64,000 bases of DNA from Pseudomonas putida (GTDB taxonomy: Bacteria; Pseudomonadota; Gammaproteobacteria; Pseudomonadales; Pseudomonadaceae): NCBI RefSeq assembly GCF_001976065.1, contig NZ_MNAH01000007.1:1115-65114 (forward strand). Reading direction: 5' to 3'. The notes beneath the pieces are model-generated. The model did not search any database, was not told where the DNA came from, and saw only the letters and a program-made list of their open reading frames with translations. A program made the position numbers and the translations under genes. Within the stretch, counting starts at the first letter, position 1; the number at the start of each line of letters is the position of its first letter. Shown in pieces: positions 25,674 to 35,422 of the stretch.

Positions 25674-26423
25674 TCAAGCTTCAGCAGCAACCCGCTTCTG
25701 CCTTGCCCGCCGGGACATCATGTTCAACACCTCGATCGCTGCCGAGAACGCCATCGCGGCATAAACGTAGCCCTTCGGTACGTGGGCGCCAAACCCTTCG
25801 GCGATCAGCGTCATGCCGATCATGATCAGGAAGCCCAGGGCCAACATCACGACCGTCGGGTTGTCATTGATGAACTTGGCCAGGGGATCCGCCGCCAGCA
25901 ACATCACCAGCACCGACACCACCACGGCAATGATCATGATCGGCAAATGTTCGGTCATGCCGACAGCAGTAATGATGCTGTCGATGGAGAACACCATGTC
26001 CAGCATCAGGATCTGGCCGATCGCCGCGGCAAAGCCCAGGGTCACGGTCGAAGTCGCCGACTTCGGATCTTCCGGCGCCGGATCCATGCTGTGATGGATC
26101 TCGGTGGTGGCTTTCCATAACAGGAACAGGCCGCCGGCGACCAGGATCATGTCCTTCCAGGAAAACGCATGGCCAAGAATCTCGATCACCGGCGCCGTCA
26201 ACTGAACGATGAACGCGATGGTGCTGAGCAAGCCCAAGCGCAGGATCAGCGCCATGCCGATACCGATGCGCCGCGCCTTCTGCCGATGCTGCTCGGGCAG
26301 TTTGTTGGTCAGGATCGAAATGAAGATGAGGTTATCGATGCCGAGCACGATTTCCATCACTACCAGGGTGGCCAGGGCGACCCAGGCGGTGGGGCTGGCG
26401 GCTAGCTGTAAAAGGTATTCCAT
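25674..26423 (-). CDS. TerC-family integral membrane protein
   Basis: This 249-residue protein has about seven membrane segments and the TerC family motifs EIVLGIDNLIFISIL and MLDMVFSIDSIITAVG, which contain acidic residues within membrane helices. Related proteins are linked to tellurite resistance and metal export, including manganese loading of exported proteins, but the substrate here is not certain. Confidence 0.9.
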   Translation of the reverse strand: MEYLLQLAASPTAWVALATLVVMEIVLGIDNLIFISILTNKLPEQHRQKARRIGIGMALILRLGLLSTIAFIVQLTAPVIEILGHAFSWKDMILVAGGLFLLWKATTEIHHSMDPAPEDPKSATSTVTLGFAAAIGQILMLDMVFSIDSIITAVGMTEHLPIMIIAVVVSVLVMLLAADPLAKFINDNPTVVMLALGFLIMIGMTLIAEGFGAHVPKGYVYAAMAFSAAIEVLNMMSRRARQKRVAAEA

Positions 26424-26452
26424 GGGTCAGTCCTGACTCGCTGTAAGACGGT

Positions 26453-26695
26453 TTAGATTTCCTGGGAGGAAGATGCGGATTTTTCCGCCTCTTTTTCCGA
26501 TGATTCTTTTTTGCTGATCAGTCCGCCGGTGGCATCGCTGAGCGCTTGCTCGGCGGCTTTGTGAGTGTCGTCGATTGCCTGCTTCGCGCTTTCGGCCGCC
26601 TTGCCCATCAACTGCTGGGCGCTTTTTTCGGCCTGGTCACAACCGGCCAGAATCAGTAAAGACGTGATCAGCAGTGCCGTCGCTTTAAGCTTCAT
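26453..26695 (-). CDS. Small helical lipoprotein
   Basis: This 80-residue lipoprotein has lipobox LAGC (Cys19), then an Ala/Lys/Glu/Ser-rich region predicted to be helical or coiled coil. It follows terC upstream on the same strand with 29 bases between the genes and may be co-transcribed. The function is unknown. Confidence 0.8.
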   Translation of the reverse strand: MKLKATALLITSLLILAGCDQAEKSAQQLMGKAAESAKQAIDDTHKAAEQALSDATGGLISKKESSEKEAEKSASSSQEI

Positions 26696-26830
26696 GTGAT
26701 TTTCCTCGATATAACAAACGCGGCCGAAACGATGGCCCGTTGATAGCGAGGGATTCTAGGGAAATGAACACTTCAGGAAAATTCGTTTTTTTAGCGGTTA
26801 TACTTCGGTTTTAACGAACTGTTGATTCCC

Positions 26831-27730
26831 ATGCTCAACTATCGACAATTGCATTACTTCTGGGTGGTGGCCAAGACAGGCAGCATCGTGCGCGCCTGCG
26901 AGCAACTGAACCTGACACCCCAAACCATCAGCGGGCAGATATCGCTGCTCGAACAAACCTATGGCATTGAGTTGTTCCGCCGGGTTGGCCGGCAGCTTGA
27001 GCTGACGGAGGCCGGGCGGCAAACACTGCCCTACGCCGAGCAAATGTTTCAGTTGGGAGGTGAACTGGAATTGATGTTGCGGGCTCAGCCCAACGAACAA
27101 CAGATCCTCTTTCGCGTAGGCGTGGCCGACGTGGTGCCCAAGTCCATCGTCTATCGCCTGATCGCGCCGACCATGGAATTGAATGAGCCACTGCGCATCA
27201 CCTGCCGCGAAGACAAGCTTGAGCGGTTGCTGGCCGACCTGGCCATCCAGCGTCTGGACCTGGTGATATCCGACAGCCCGATGCCCTCGCACCTGGACAT
27301 CAAGGGCTATAGCCAGAAACTCGGCGAATGCGGGATCAGTTTCTTTGCCACCGCCGAACTTGCCGAGCGTTACGGCCAGGACTTTCCCCGCAGCCTGCAC
27401 GGCGCACCCTTGCTGATTCCCGGACCGGAGACCGTGGTGCGTAGCCGTCTGCAACGCTGGTTCGCCGAGCAGCAGATCCAGCCGCAGATCGTCGGTGAAT
27501 TCGACGACAGCGCCTTGATGCAGGCTTTCGGCCAATCCGGCAGCGGGATTTTCATCGGCCCGAGCGTGATCGCCGACGAAGTGAAACGCCAATACGGCGT
27601 GCAAGTGATTGGCCAGACCGACGCGGTGAGCGAGTCGTTCTACGCCATTTCGGTGGAGCGCAAGGTCAAGCACCCTGGCATTGTCGCCATTACCGAAGGT
27701 GCCCGACGCGAGTTGTTTACCGAACTGTGA
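26831..27730 (+). CDS. nhaR: LysR-family regulator NhaR
   Basis: This 299-residue LysR-type activator begins with the NhaR-like sequence MLNYRQLHYFWVVAKTGS. The helix-turn-helix spans about residues 18-40 and the effector domain the remainder. NhaR proteins activate Na+/H+ antiporter genes in response to sodium. No nhaA gene is in the window. The stop lies four bases from the convergent MFS gene. Confidence 0.87.
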   Translation: MLNYRQLHYFWVVAKTGSIVRACEQLNLTPQTISGQISLLEQTYGIELFRRVGRQLELTEAGRQTLPYAEQMFQLGGELELMLRAQPNEQQILFRVGVADVVPKSIVYRLIAPTMELNEPLRITCREDKLERLLADLAIQRLDLVISDSPMPSHLDIKGYSQKLGECGISFFATAELAERYGQDFPRSLHGAPLLIPGPETVVRSRLQRWFAEQQIQPQIVGEFDDSALMQAFGQSGSGIFIGPSVIADEVKRQYGVQVIGQTDAVSESFYAISVERKVKHPGIVAITEGARRELFTEL

Positions 27731-27734
27731 AGCC

Positions 27735-28889
27735 TCAGGCGCAGATTTCCCGGGGCTTGAACGTCATCAGGGCAATCGCCAGCAGGACCGAGGCGAGGAT
27801 AAGCGCGGCCGCCGCGAAGCCAAGACCCTGCAGCCCTACGCTGTCGATCACCGAACCGCCGATCATCGCACCCAGGCCAATACCCAGGTTGGCGCCGGCA
27901 ATGTTCAGCGAAGCGGCGAACGCTGGCGCTTCCGGCGCGGCTTTCATCAAGCGCACGTGACTGACCAGGAACATCGCCGCCTGGGTCACGCCCCAGATGC
28001 CCATCGCCGCCGCCAGGCCGAGGGGCGAGTGGATGTTTGGCACCAGGGCCACCAGTCCGGCAATCATCAACGCACAGAACATCATTGACGCCATCAGCGG
28101 GTGACGATCCACCGCACGCCCGCCCAGCGAGTTGCCGATCAAGCCGACCGCACCGAAGCCCATCAGGCACCAGCCGACCACGGTGCCGTTGAACCCGGCC
28201 AGGCGCTCGAGGATGTCGGCCAGGTAGGTGTAGGCCGTGAACATGCCGCTGAACACCACCACCGACAGCAGCACATGCCCCAGCATCAGCGGGCTGCGCA
28301 GGATCTTGAACTGCGAAAGGAAGCTCACTTGATGCTGGTGCAGGTTGGTTTTCGGCAGGTAGATAAACAGCAGCAGCGCCTTGGCAAAGGCAATGACCGC
28401 CAGGATGGCGAACGCACTGCGCCAGCCGAACGCGTCGGAAATCAACGTACCCACGGGAATGCCGAACACCGTGGCACAGACAATGCCGAAGCCGATCTTG
28501 GCGATGGCGCGGCCGGCGTACTCCGGCCCGACGATGTCCACTGCGGTCTCGCTGGCCAGCGCCCAGAACACCGGCAACCCCAGCGCCGGGATCAACCGGG
28601 CAAACGCCATCACCCAGATGTTCGGCGCCAGCGCCGCCAGGGTATTGGCCAGGCCGAACAGGATCAGTACCGAGATAAACAGCTTGCGTCGCTCGAAGCG
28701 GGCGAAATACGCCGTGAGGAACGGCCCGAAGGCGGCAACGGTGAAGGCGAACAGGGTAACCAGCAGGCCGGCTTGCGGGATGCTGACGTCCAGATCACGG
28801 GCGATGGCCGGCAACAGGCCGACGATGACGAATTCCGTGGTCAGCACCGTGAACCCGGCGGCAGACAACAGAAGAATGGGCAACAGCAT
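27735..28889 (-). CDS. MFS drug/sugar efflux transporter
   Basis: This 384-residue major facilitator of the arabinose-efflux (AraJ/YdhP-like) type has twelve membrane segments and a motif TTEFVIVGLLPAIARDL in helix 1. The start at 28889 has a GGAG site ten bases upstream; in-frame codons up to 29039 are discounted because they lack one. The substrate is unknown. Confidence 0.87.
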   Translation of the reverse strand: MLLPILLLSAAGFTVLTTEFVIVGLLPAIARDLDVSIPQAGLLVTLFAFTVAAFGPFLTAYFARFERRKLFISVLILFGLANTLAALAPNIWVMAFARLIPALGLPVFWALASETAVDIVGPEYAGRAIAKIGFGIVCATVFGIPVGTLISDAFGWRSAFAILAVIAFAKALLLFIYLPKTNLHQHQVSFLSQFKILRSPLMLGHVLLSVVVFSGMFTAYTYLADILERLAGFNGTVVGWCLMGFGAVGLIGNSLGGRAVDRHPLMASMMFCALMIAGLVALVPNIHSPLGLAAAMGIWGVTQAAMFLVSHVRLMKAAPEAPAFAASLNIAGANLGIGLGAMIGGSVIDSVGLQGLGFAAAALILASVLLAIALMTFKPREICA

Positions 28890-29203
28890 GCACAACTCCA
28901 GAAAACGACGACGCCAGCGATAGCCCGAAGGCCCACTGGCAGACATGAAAATGAGGATGACGAATATTAACAGAGTGATAACGGATGCGGTTGCACGAAC
29001 CTGCATATCGGGTTGAACAGCCGGGCGGCAGTTCGTCACAGGCCTGAAGGATCCTGCCTACGCTGTGATAAAGTCCGCGCCCTGAAAAATGTACACCCAA
29101 TTGCTCGACAAGACTTGCCCTCCCGGTTTCCCGACTGCAGCCTGCCTCGCTTGTTGCTGCAACCGGGAATCCATGCACTTATAAAAATCCGAGATGCCGT
29201 TTT
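28890..29203. other. Divergent promoter region with hairpin in the sstT leader
   Basis: This 314-base gap separates the MFS gene and sstT. At 29122-29167 CCCGGTT pairs with AACCGGG and, inside it, GCAGC with GCTGC, giving a 46-base hairpin that ends 36 bases before the sstT ATG. No other clear feature was seen. Confidence 0.5.
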
Positions 29204-30436
29204 ATGACTGCTTCATCCCCTTCTCTCTTGCAACGCCTGAAACGCCTGAGCCTGGTCACGCAAATCGTGATCGGCCTGATTGCCGGTATTGCCCTGGCCT
29301 TGATCGCGCCTGAAACTGCCAAGTCCACGGCGTTTATCGGCAAAGTCTTCGTCAGCGCCCTGAAAGCAGTGGCGCCGATCCTCGTGTTCGTGCTGGTCAT
29401 GGCATCGATCGCCAACCACAAGCACGGCCAGGAAACCCACATCCGGCCGATTCTGTTCCTGTACCTGCTAGGGACTTTCGCTGCTGCCGTGGTCGCTGTG
29501 GTTGCCAGCATGATGTTCCCGTCCAGCCTGGTGCTGTCGACCCAGGACGTGGCGGTGACCGCACCGGGCGGTATCGGTGAAGTGCTGCAAAGCCTGCTGC
29601 TGAGCGTGGTCGACAACCCGGTCAGCGCACTGATGAACGCCAACTTCATCGGCATCCTGGCGTGGGCCATCGGCATGGGTATCGCCATTCGCCATGCCGG
29701 CAATACCACCCGCGAAGTGCTGGGCGACCTGTCCAATGGCGTGACCGTGATCGTGCGGCTGGTGATCAGCTTCGCGCCGCTGGGGATCTTTGGCCTGGTG
29801 GCCTCGACCCTGGCCACCTCCGGCTTCGGCGCCTTGATCGGCTATGCGCATCTGCTGGCCGTGCTGCTGGGCTGCATGCTGTTCGTCGCGCTGGTGATGA
29901 ACCCACTCATCGTGTTCTGGAAACTGCGCCGCAATCCGTATCCACTGGTACTGACCTGCCTGCGCGAGAGCGGCATCACCGCGTTCTTCACCCGCAGTTC
30001 GGCGGCGAACATTCCGGTCAACCTGGAACTGAGCAAGCGTCTGGGCCTGCACGAAGACACCTACTCGGTGTCGATCCCGCTGGGTGCCACCATCAACATG
30101 GCCGGTGCGGCGATCACCATCACCGTGCTGACCCTGGCGGCCGTTCACACCCTGGGCATCGCCGTGGACATTCCGACCGCCATTCTGCTGAGCGTCGTTG
30201 CTGCCATCTGCGCCTGTGGCGCTTCGGGCGTGGCCGGTGGTTCGCTGTTGCTGATCCCGCTGGCGTGCAGCCTGTTCGGCATTCCGAGCGAAATCGCCAT
30301 GCAGGTGGTGGCGGTCGGTTTCATCATCGGCGTGTTGCAGGACTCGGCGGAAACCGCGCTGAATTCGTCCACCGATGTGCTGTTCACCGCGGCGGCTTGC
30401 CTGGGTGAAGAAGAAAAAGCAGCACGATTGGCCTAA
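29204..30436 (+). CDS. sstT: Sodium:serine/threonine symporter
   Basis: This 410-residue dicarboxylate/amino acid:cation symporter imports serine and threonine with Na+. Family features are the re-entrant-loop serine motif TRSSAANIPVNLEL, the helix-7 motif GATINMAGAAI and the C-terminal DSAETALNSSTD. About eight membrane helices plus two re-entrant loops are expected. Confidence 0.93.
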   Translation: MTASSPSLLQRLKRLSLVTQIVIGLIAGIALALIAPETAKSTAFIGKVFVSALKAVAPILVFVLVMASIANHKHGQETHIRPILFLYLLGTFAAAVVAVVASMMFPSSLVLSTQDVAVTAPGGIGEVLQSLLLSVVDNPVSALMNANFIGILAWAIGMGIAIRHAGNTTREVLGDLSNGVTVIVRLVISFAPLGIFGLVASTLATSGFGALIGYAHLLAVLLGCMLFVALVMNPLIVFWKLRRNPYPLVLTCLRESGITAFFTRSSAANIPVNLELSKRLGLHEDTYSVSIPLGATINMAGAAITITVLTLAAVHTLGIAVDIPTAILLSVVAAICACGASGVAGGSLLLIPLACSLFGIPSEIAMQVVAVGFIIGVLQDSAETALNSSTDVLFTAAACLGEEEKAARLA

Positions 30437-30446
30437 TCCAAATCCC

Positions 30447-30479
30447 CTGTGGGAGCGAGCCTGCTCGCTCCCACAGGGG
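30447..30479. repeat. Single compact REP palindrome
   Basis: CCTGTGGGAGCGAGC and GCTCGCTCCCACAGG form a near-perfect palindrome around a short loop. It belongs to the same family as the pairs near 2.2 and 52.5 kb. Confidence 0.85.
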
Positions 30480-30511
30480 GCCGCGGTGAAAATGAAAAAT
30501 GCGTACATATG

Positions 30512-30549
30512 AAAAAGCCTCCGCAACCCAAGGCTGCGGAGGCTTTTTT
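30512..30549. terminator. Bidirectional terminator between sstT and DUF1993 gene
   Basis: AAAAAGCCTCCGCA pairs with TGCGGAGGCTTTTTT around a loop, giving a U-tract on both strands. Confidence 0.92.
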
Positions 30550-30562
30550 GTACCTGGACGGT

Positions 30563-31072
30563 TTAGAACGCGCCCATGTAGTCGCGCTTGCCCACTTCCA
30601 CGCCGTTGTGACGCAGCAGCGCGTAGGCGGTGGTGACGTGGAAGAAGAACTGCGGCAGGCCGTAGGTCAGCAGGTAAGCCTGGCCGGAGAAGCGCTTCTC
30701 TTTCGGCGTGCCTGGACGGGTCACGATCTCGATGCCTTCCTTGCCGTTGATCTGTTCTGGGGTGAACTCGCCGATGTAGGCCAAAACCTTGGCGATCAGC
30801 GCTTGCAACTCGGCGAAGGTGGTTTCGGTGTCGTCGTATTTCGGCAATTCAACTTCAGCCAGGCGGGAAGTAACGCCCTTGGCGAAATCAACGGCGATCT
30901 GCACCTGGCGCACCAGCGGGAACATGTCCGGGTACAGGCGCGCTTGCAGGAAAGCGTTCGGGTCGATGTTTTTCTCGGTGGCGTGGGCCTCAGCCTTTTT
31001 CAGCACACCGCTCAGGGCGTTGAGCATTTGCTGGAAAACAGGCACGGAAGCGTCGTACAGGGAAATAGTCAT
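30563..31072 (-). CDS. DUF1993 family protein
   Basis: This 169-residue soluble protein matches the DUF1993 family, thought to adopt a DinB-like four-helix fold. The conserved start MTISLYDASVPVFQQMLNAL (20 residues shown) and the LPQFFFHVTTAYALLRHNGV region are present. The enzymatic function is unknown. Confidence 0.85.
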   Translation of the reverse strand: MTISLYDASVPVFQQMLNALSGVLKKAEAHATEKNIDPNAFLQARLYPDMFPLVRQVQIAVDFAKGVTSRLAEVELPKYDDTETTFAELQALIAKVLAYIGEFTPEQINGKEGIEIVTRPGTPKEKRFSGQAYLLTYGLPQFFFHVTTAYALLRHNGVEVGKRDYMGAF

Positions 31073-31148
31073 GGCAGTCTCGTGTGATGACAGGAGGAAA
31101 ACGTCGGCCGATTATAGCCGTGCGCAGCCCTCCCGGGACCGCTCTTTT

Positions 31149-32342
31149 TTATCGGCTCCAACGCGGTTCCCTGGGCATGCCCAAGGCACGCTCGGCGATG
31201 ATGTTGCGCTGGATTTCGTTGCTGCCGCCGTAGAGGGTGTCGGCGCGGCTGAACAGGTACAGCGACTGCAGGCGGGTCAGTTGATAAGGCGCGGCGTCGA
31301 GCAATTCCGCCTCGGCGCCGAGCACGTCCATCGCCAACTTGCCGAGGCTGGCATGCCAGGTCGACCAGAACAGCTTGTAGATGGTCGCCTCCTTGCGCAG
31401 CGAACCGTCCTGGCTCCCCGAGAGCATGCGCAGCGAGTTGTAGCGCATGATCCGCAGCCCGCTCCAGGCCTCGGCCAGGCGTTGGCGCAGGATCGGATCG
31501 CGGGCGGCGCCATTGGCCTTGGCGATGGCGATGATTTCGTTGAGTTCGTTCTGGAATTGCATCTGCTGGCCGAGGGTCGACACGCCCCGCTCGAAACCCA
31601 GCAGCGCCATGGCGATCTTCCAGCCTTCGCCTGGCGCACCGATGATGTTGGAGGCGTCGGTGCGGGCATCGTCAAAGAACACTTCGTTGAATTCCGAGGT
31701 GCCAGTGAGTTGCTCGATGGGCCGTACGGTTATTTCTGTCTGCGCCATGGGCACCAGCAGGAACGACAAACCGCGATGGCCGACGCTGCCCGGTTCGGTG
31801 CGAGCGATCACAAAGCACCAGTCCGACTCATGGGCCAGCGAGGTCCAGACTTTCTGGCCGTTGATCACCCAACTGCCGCTGGCTTCGTCCAACGTCGCGC
31901 GGGTCTTGACGTTGGCCAGGTCGGAACCGGCGCCCGGCTCGGAATAGCCCTGGCACCAGAAACTCGTGCCACTGACGATCCCCGGCAGAAAACGCTGTTG
32001 CTGCTCAAGCGTGCCAAATGCGGCGATGGTCGGCCCGGCGAGGCCTTCGCCGATATGCCCCATACGCCCAGGGCCACCGGCGCGGGCGTATTCTTCGTTG
32101 AAGATCACCTGTTGGGTGATCGACAGGCCGCGCCCGCCATGCTGCGGCGCCCAGCCGACGCAGGTCCAGCCGCCTTCGGCGAGCTTGCGCTCCCAGGCTT
32201 TGCGCTCTTCGGGAAACATGTGCTCATCGCCCGGGCCACCGCGAAAACGCAGCGGCTCGAATTCCCCGCACAGGTTGTTGCTCATCCAGTCGGCGACTTC
32301 CTGGCGAAAGCGCTCGTCCTGCTCGCTGAAACTGATTTTCAT
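31149..32342 (-). CDS. Acyl-CoA dehydrogenase, first of a pair
   Basis: This 397-residue FAD flavoprotein introduces an alpha-beta double bond into an acyl-CoA. It has the FAD/substrate motif GYSEPGAGSDLANV and the C-terminal LYGGSNEIQRNIIAERALG typical of the branch with Glu elsewhere in the active site. Its start codon overlaps the stop of the companion dehydrogenase by four bases, so the products are probably subunits of one heteromeric enzyme. Confidence 0.92.
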   Translation of the reverse strand: MKISFSEQDERFRQEVADWMSNNLCGEFEPLRFRGGPGDEHMFPEERKAWERKLAEGGWTCVGWAPQHGGRGLSITQQVIFNEEYARAGGPGRMGHIGEGLAGPTIAAFGTLEQQQRFLPGIVSGTSFWCQGYSEPGAGSDLANVKTRATLDEASGSWVINGQKVWTSLAHESDWCFVIARTEPGSVGHRGLSFLLVPMAQTEITVRPIEQLTGTSEFNEVFFDDARTDASNIIGAPGEGWKIAMALLGFERGVSTLGQQMQFQNELNEIIAIAKANGAARDPILRQRLAEAWSGLRIMRYNSLRMLSGSQDGSLRKEATIYKLFWSTWHASLGKLAMDVLGAEAELLDAAPYQLTRLQSLYLFSRADTLYGGSNEIQRNIIAERALGMPREPRWSR

Positions 32343-33511
32343 GGCTGCTCTCCGAGGATCACCGAAGCAATGCGCTCGCGATGCCAGGCCGGTAGCCCGA
32401 GGAAGCTCTCGCTGGCACGGGCGCGCTTGAAGTAGAGGTGCGGGTCGTATTCCCAGGTGAAACCGACACCGCCGTGCAACTGGATCGATTCGGATGCACA
32501 GTGGAAAAAGGTTTCCGAGCACTGCGCCTTGGCCAACGCTGCCGCCAGTGGCAGTTCGGACGCGACCTGCGGATCGCCCTGCGGATCGAGGACTTCCTGG
32601 GCCACGCACGCCGCGTAATAGCTGGCGGACCGCGCGCATTCGACTTGCAGCATCATGTCGGCGGCGCAGTGCTTGAGTGCCTGGAAACTGGCAATGGGGC
32701 GGCCGAACTGCTGACGCTCCTGCATGTAGGCCACGCTGAGGTCGAGCACCTGCTGCGCGCCGCCGGTCTGCTCGGCTGCCAGGCCGATGCAGGCCAGTTG
32801 CAGGACCCGCTCCAGGTGCCGCCAGCCGTTGCCGAGTTCTCCCAGCAGGCAGTCGGCTTCGAGGTACAGGCCCTTGAGTTCGATGCGTGCCTGGCGCCGG
32901 GTCTGGTCCATGGTCGCCAGCAGGTGCCGCTTGATACCTGCCCGCACGGCATCAACGGCGAACAGGCTGATGCCCGCTTCGCCGGCCGTTCCGGGCTGCC
33001 GTGCGGCAATGATCAACAGGTCGGCGCCGTGCCCATCGAGTACATGCTTGAGGGTGCCGTCGAGGATAAAGCCATCGCCTTCGACCACTACCGTTGCCTG
33101 TACATCGTCGGCTGACCAGCCGTTGGCGCTGCTGAAGCCCAGGGTCGCGGTCACGCTGCCGTCGGCGATCGACGGCAGCCAGCGCTGCTTCTGCTCATCA
33201 TTGGCGGCCAGCAACAGTGCAGGCGTGGCCATGCAGGTGGTGGCGAAAAAAGGCGAGCACAGCAAACGCCGGCCCATCTGTTCCAGCAAGATTGCCAGCT
33301 CGACAAAGCCGAGGCCCAAGCCTCCATAGGTTTCGGGAATATGAATGGCCGGCCAGTACATTTCCTGGCACAGACGCTGCCAGAGGGCCTCATCGAACCC
33401 CCGTTCGCTGACCATTGCCGCGCGCACGGCGGCCGAATCCGATACATCGGCGAGGAAACCCTCGGCCGACTCGCGGATCATTTCCTGTTCGTCGCTGAAT
33501 GCAAACTCCAT
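32339..33511 (-). CDS. Acyl-CoA dehydrogenase, second of a pair
   Basis: This 390-residue acyl-CoA dehydrogenase is more divergent than its neighbour. N- and C-terminal family domains are recognisable (EQEMIRESAEGFL; IQLHGGVGFTWEYDPHLYFKRA), but the central SEPGAGSD motif is replaced by FSSANGWSADD. Such paired, unequal dehydrogenases are known to form alpha2-beta2 enzymes in cholesterol side-chain degradation, and the same arrangement is inferred here. The start MEFAFSDEQ at 33511 is used. Confidence 0.88.
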   Translation of the reverse strand: MEFAFSDEQEMIRESAEGFLADVSDSAAVRAAMVSERGFDEALWQRLCQEMYWPAIHIPETYGGLGLGFVELAILLEQMGRRLLCSPFFATTCMATPALLLAANDEQKQRWLPSIADGSVTATLGFSSANGWSADDVQATVVVEGDGFILDGTLKHVLDGHGADLLIIAARQPGTAGEAGISLFAVDAVRAGIKRHLLATMDQTRRQARIELKGLYLEADCLLGELGNGWRHLERVLQLACIGLAAEQTGGAQQVLDLSVAYMQERQQFGRPIASFQALKHCAADMMLQVECARSASYYAACVAQEVLDPQGDPQVASELPLAAALAKAQCSETFFHCASESIQLHGGVGFTWEYDPHLYFKRARASESFLGLPAWHRERIASVILGEQP

Positions 33512-33683
33512 CGCGGCGCCTTCTGCTCGTTTGGCGGGGCGCGCGTGGCGCAACACCCCTTTGAGCATGAAGTTTGGCGCCGCCCGGACGCGACTGAATC
33601 GTCAGCCTTGCCTAGTCCGAACGGGCGATGTCAAAGTGCACCTACGCAAGTGAAAAACATGAATCGGCTAAGGATGCAGAACC

Positions 33684-34331
33684 ATGAGCACTGAGCAAGA
33701 GACGACTTTCGACGAGCCGCGGCTCAACAGTACGGAAATCCGCATTCTGGGTTCGTTGATCGAGAAACAGGCCACCAGCCCGGAAACCTATCCCCTGACC
33801 CTCAATGCCCTGGTGATTGCCTGCAACCAGAAAACCAGCCGCGAGCCGGTAATGAACCTCACCCAGGGCCAGGTCGGCCAAAGCCTGCGCGCCCTCGAAG
33901 GACGCGGATTCACCCGACTGGTGATGGGCAGCCGTGCCGATCGCTGGGAGCACAAGGTCGACAAGGCACTGGAACTGGTGCCCGCGCAGGTGATCCTGAC
34001 CGGCCTGTTGTTTTTAAGGGGACCGCAGACGGTCAACGAACTGCTGACCCGCAGCGGGCGCATGCATGATTTCGAGGATGCCGAGCAGGTGGTGCATCAG
34101 CTCGAACGCCTGATTGCCCGCGGCCTGGCAGTGCTGATTGCGCGCCAGTCCGGCCAGCGTGAAGATCGTTATACCCACGCGCTGGGTGATCCGGCGGATA
34201 TCGAAGCGATTCTCGCTGCCCGTCAGAATGCGCCGGAGCGTGGTGCTGGCGGCGCGGTGTCGGTTGAGCGAATCGAAGAGCTGGAAGCCCGGATTGCCGC
34301 GTTGGAAGAGCGCTTGGCGCGTCTCGAATAA
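33684..34331 (+). CDS. yceH: YceH family protein (DUF480)
   Basis: This 215-residue protein matches the conserved YceH/DUF480 family, with two winged-helix-like domains and a C-terminal coiled coil (about 190-215, EELEARIAALEERLARLE). The family signature LIEKQATSPETYPLTLNAL is present. Its function is not established. Confidence 0.92.
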   Translation: MSTEQETTFDEPRLNSTEIRILGSLIEKQATSPETYPLTLNALVIACNQKTSREPVMNLTQGQVGQSLRALEGRGFTRLVMGSRADRWEHKVDKALELVPAQVILTGLLFLRGPQTVNELLTRSGRMHDFEDAEQVVHQLERLIARGLAVLIARQSGQREDRYTHALGDPADIEAILAARQNAPERGAGGAVSVERIEELEARIAALEERLARLE

Positions 34332-34350
34332 AAGCCGGGCGGCCTTTGCA

Positions 34351-35178
34351 TCAGTAGACAAGGCTGCTGCGAGCAAACTCCACGGCCTTTTGAAACTGCT
34401 CATCGGTCGGGCGCACGCCGGTATAGAGCACAAACTGCTCCAGTGCCTGGATCGCGATCACTTCGAGCCCGGTGATGACATGTTTGCCCTCGGCACGAGC
34501 GCGCAGGATCAGCGGGGTTTCCGAAGGAACCGCGACCACATCGAAGACGATATCCGCAGCCTCGATGGCTTTGGCGTCGAACGCCAGCTGGTCGGCTTGC
34601 GGACCGGTCATGCCGATGGGCGTGACGTTGATGAGCATTTGCGGGCGCCGGTCGCCCAGCTCGGCTTGCCAGGAGTAGCCCAGTGACTTGGCCAACGCCT
34701 GGCCGGTTCGCTCGTTGCGGGCCACGATCAGGCCGTTGTGGTATCCGCCGTCGCGCAAGGCGCTGGCCACGGCCTTGGCCATGCCGCCACTGCCAAGCAG
34801 GGCAAACGTGGTGTCACTGGACACCTGGTGGGTCTGCAGCAACTGGGCAATGGCAATGTAGTCGGTGTTGAACGCCTTGAGATGCCCGTCGGTATTGACG
34901 ATGGTGTTGATCGACTGAATGGCCGCGGCGGAAGGGTCCAGCTCATCGACCAAGGCAATGCAGGCTTCCTTGAACGGCATCGATACGCCGCAACCGCGAA
35001 TACCCAGGGCGCGGATGCCGCCGACGGCCCCCGGCAAATCCTGGCTGGAAAACGCCTTGTAGTAGAAATTCAGCCCCAGTTGCTCATACAGATGATTGTG
35101 AAATCGCAGGCCAAAGTTCCCGGGCCGTCCGGAGAGGGACATGCACAGCTGGGTGTCTCTGTTGGGGTTCATCTGCAT
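34351..35178 (-). CDS. Shikimate dehydrogenase-like protein (SDH-L)
   Basis: This 275-residue protein has the shikimate dehydrogenase fold: catalytic Lys70 in VSMPFK, Asn91 and Asp106 in FNTDY, and a glycine-rich nucleotide site GSGGMAKAVASAL. The short length and the N-terminal sequence set it apart from housekeeping AroE and closer to the SDH-like subfamily, whose members have low shikimate activity. The physiological substrate is unknown. The start at 35178 has a GGAG site. Confidence 0.85.
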   Translation of the reverse strand: MQMNPNRDTQLCMSLSGRPGNFGLRFHNHLYEQLGLNFYYKAFSSQDLPGAVGGIRALGIRGCGVSMPFKEACIALVDELDPSAAAIQSINTIVNTDGHLKAFNTDYIAIAQLLQTHQVSSDTTFALLGSGGMAKAVASALRDGGYHNGLIVARNERTGQALAKSLGYSWQAELGDRRPQMLINVTPIGMTGPQADQLAFDAKAIEAADIVFDVVAVPSETPLILRARAEGKHVITGLEVIAIQALEQFVLYTGVRPTDEQFQKAVEFARSSLVY

Positions 35179-35422
35179 GTGAATCTCCTTGTATTGCATT
35201 TTCGGATGGACGGGATTAGCCGGTCCATCGAGTTCTGATCAATCATGGTCGCATGCCTTGGTCGACGCCGCGCGAGCGTAAGTTCGCCGACACAGACCTT
35301 ACACAAAATTTACCTGGTGGCTGTGCTGATTTTCAAAAAAAAGCTGTCTTAGGAGTATCCCCGCGACATTCCTTGAGTCTATTGCAGACGCAAGCGCCGG
35401 GGCGAAGAACCGAGGAGTCATC

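Noticed and set aside
29468..30526. 352-codon minus-strand frame opposite sstT
   Set aside because: His/Gln/Arg-rich shadow of a hydrophobic transporter gene.
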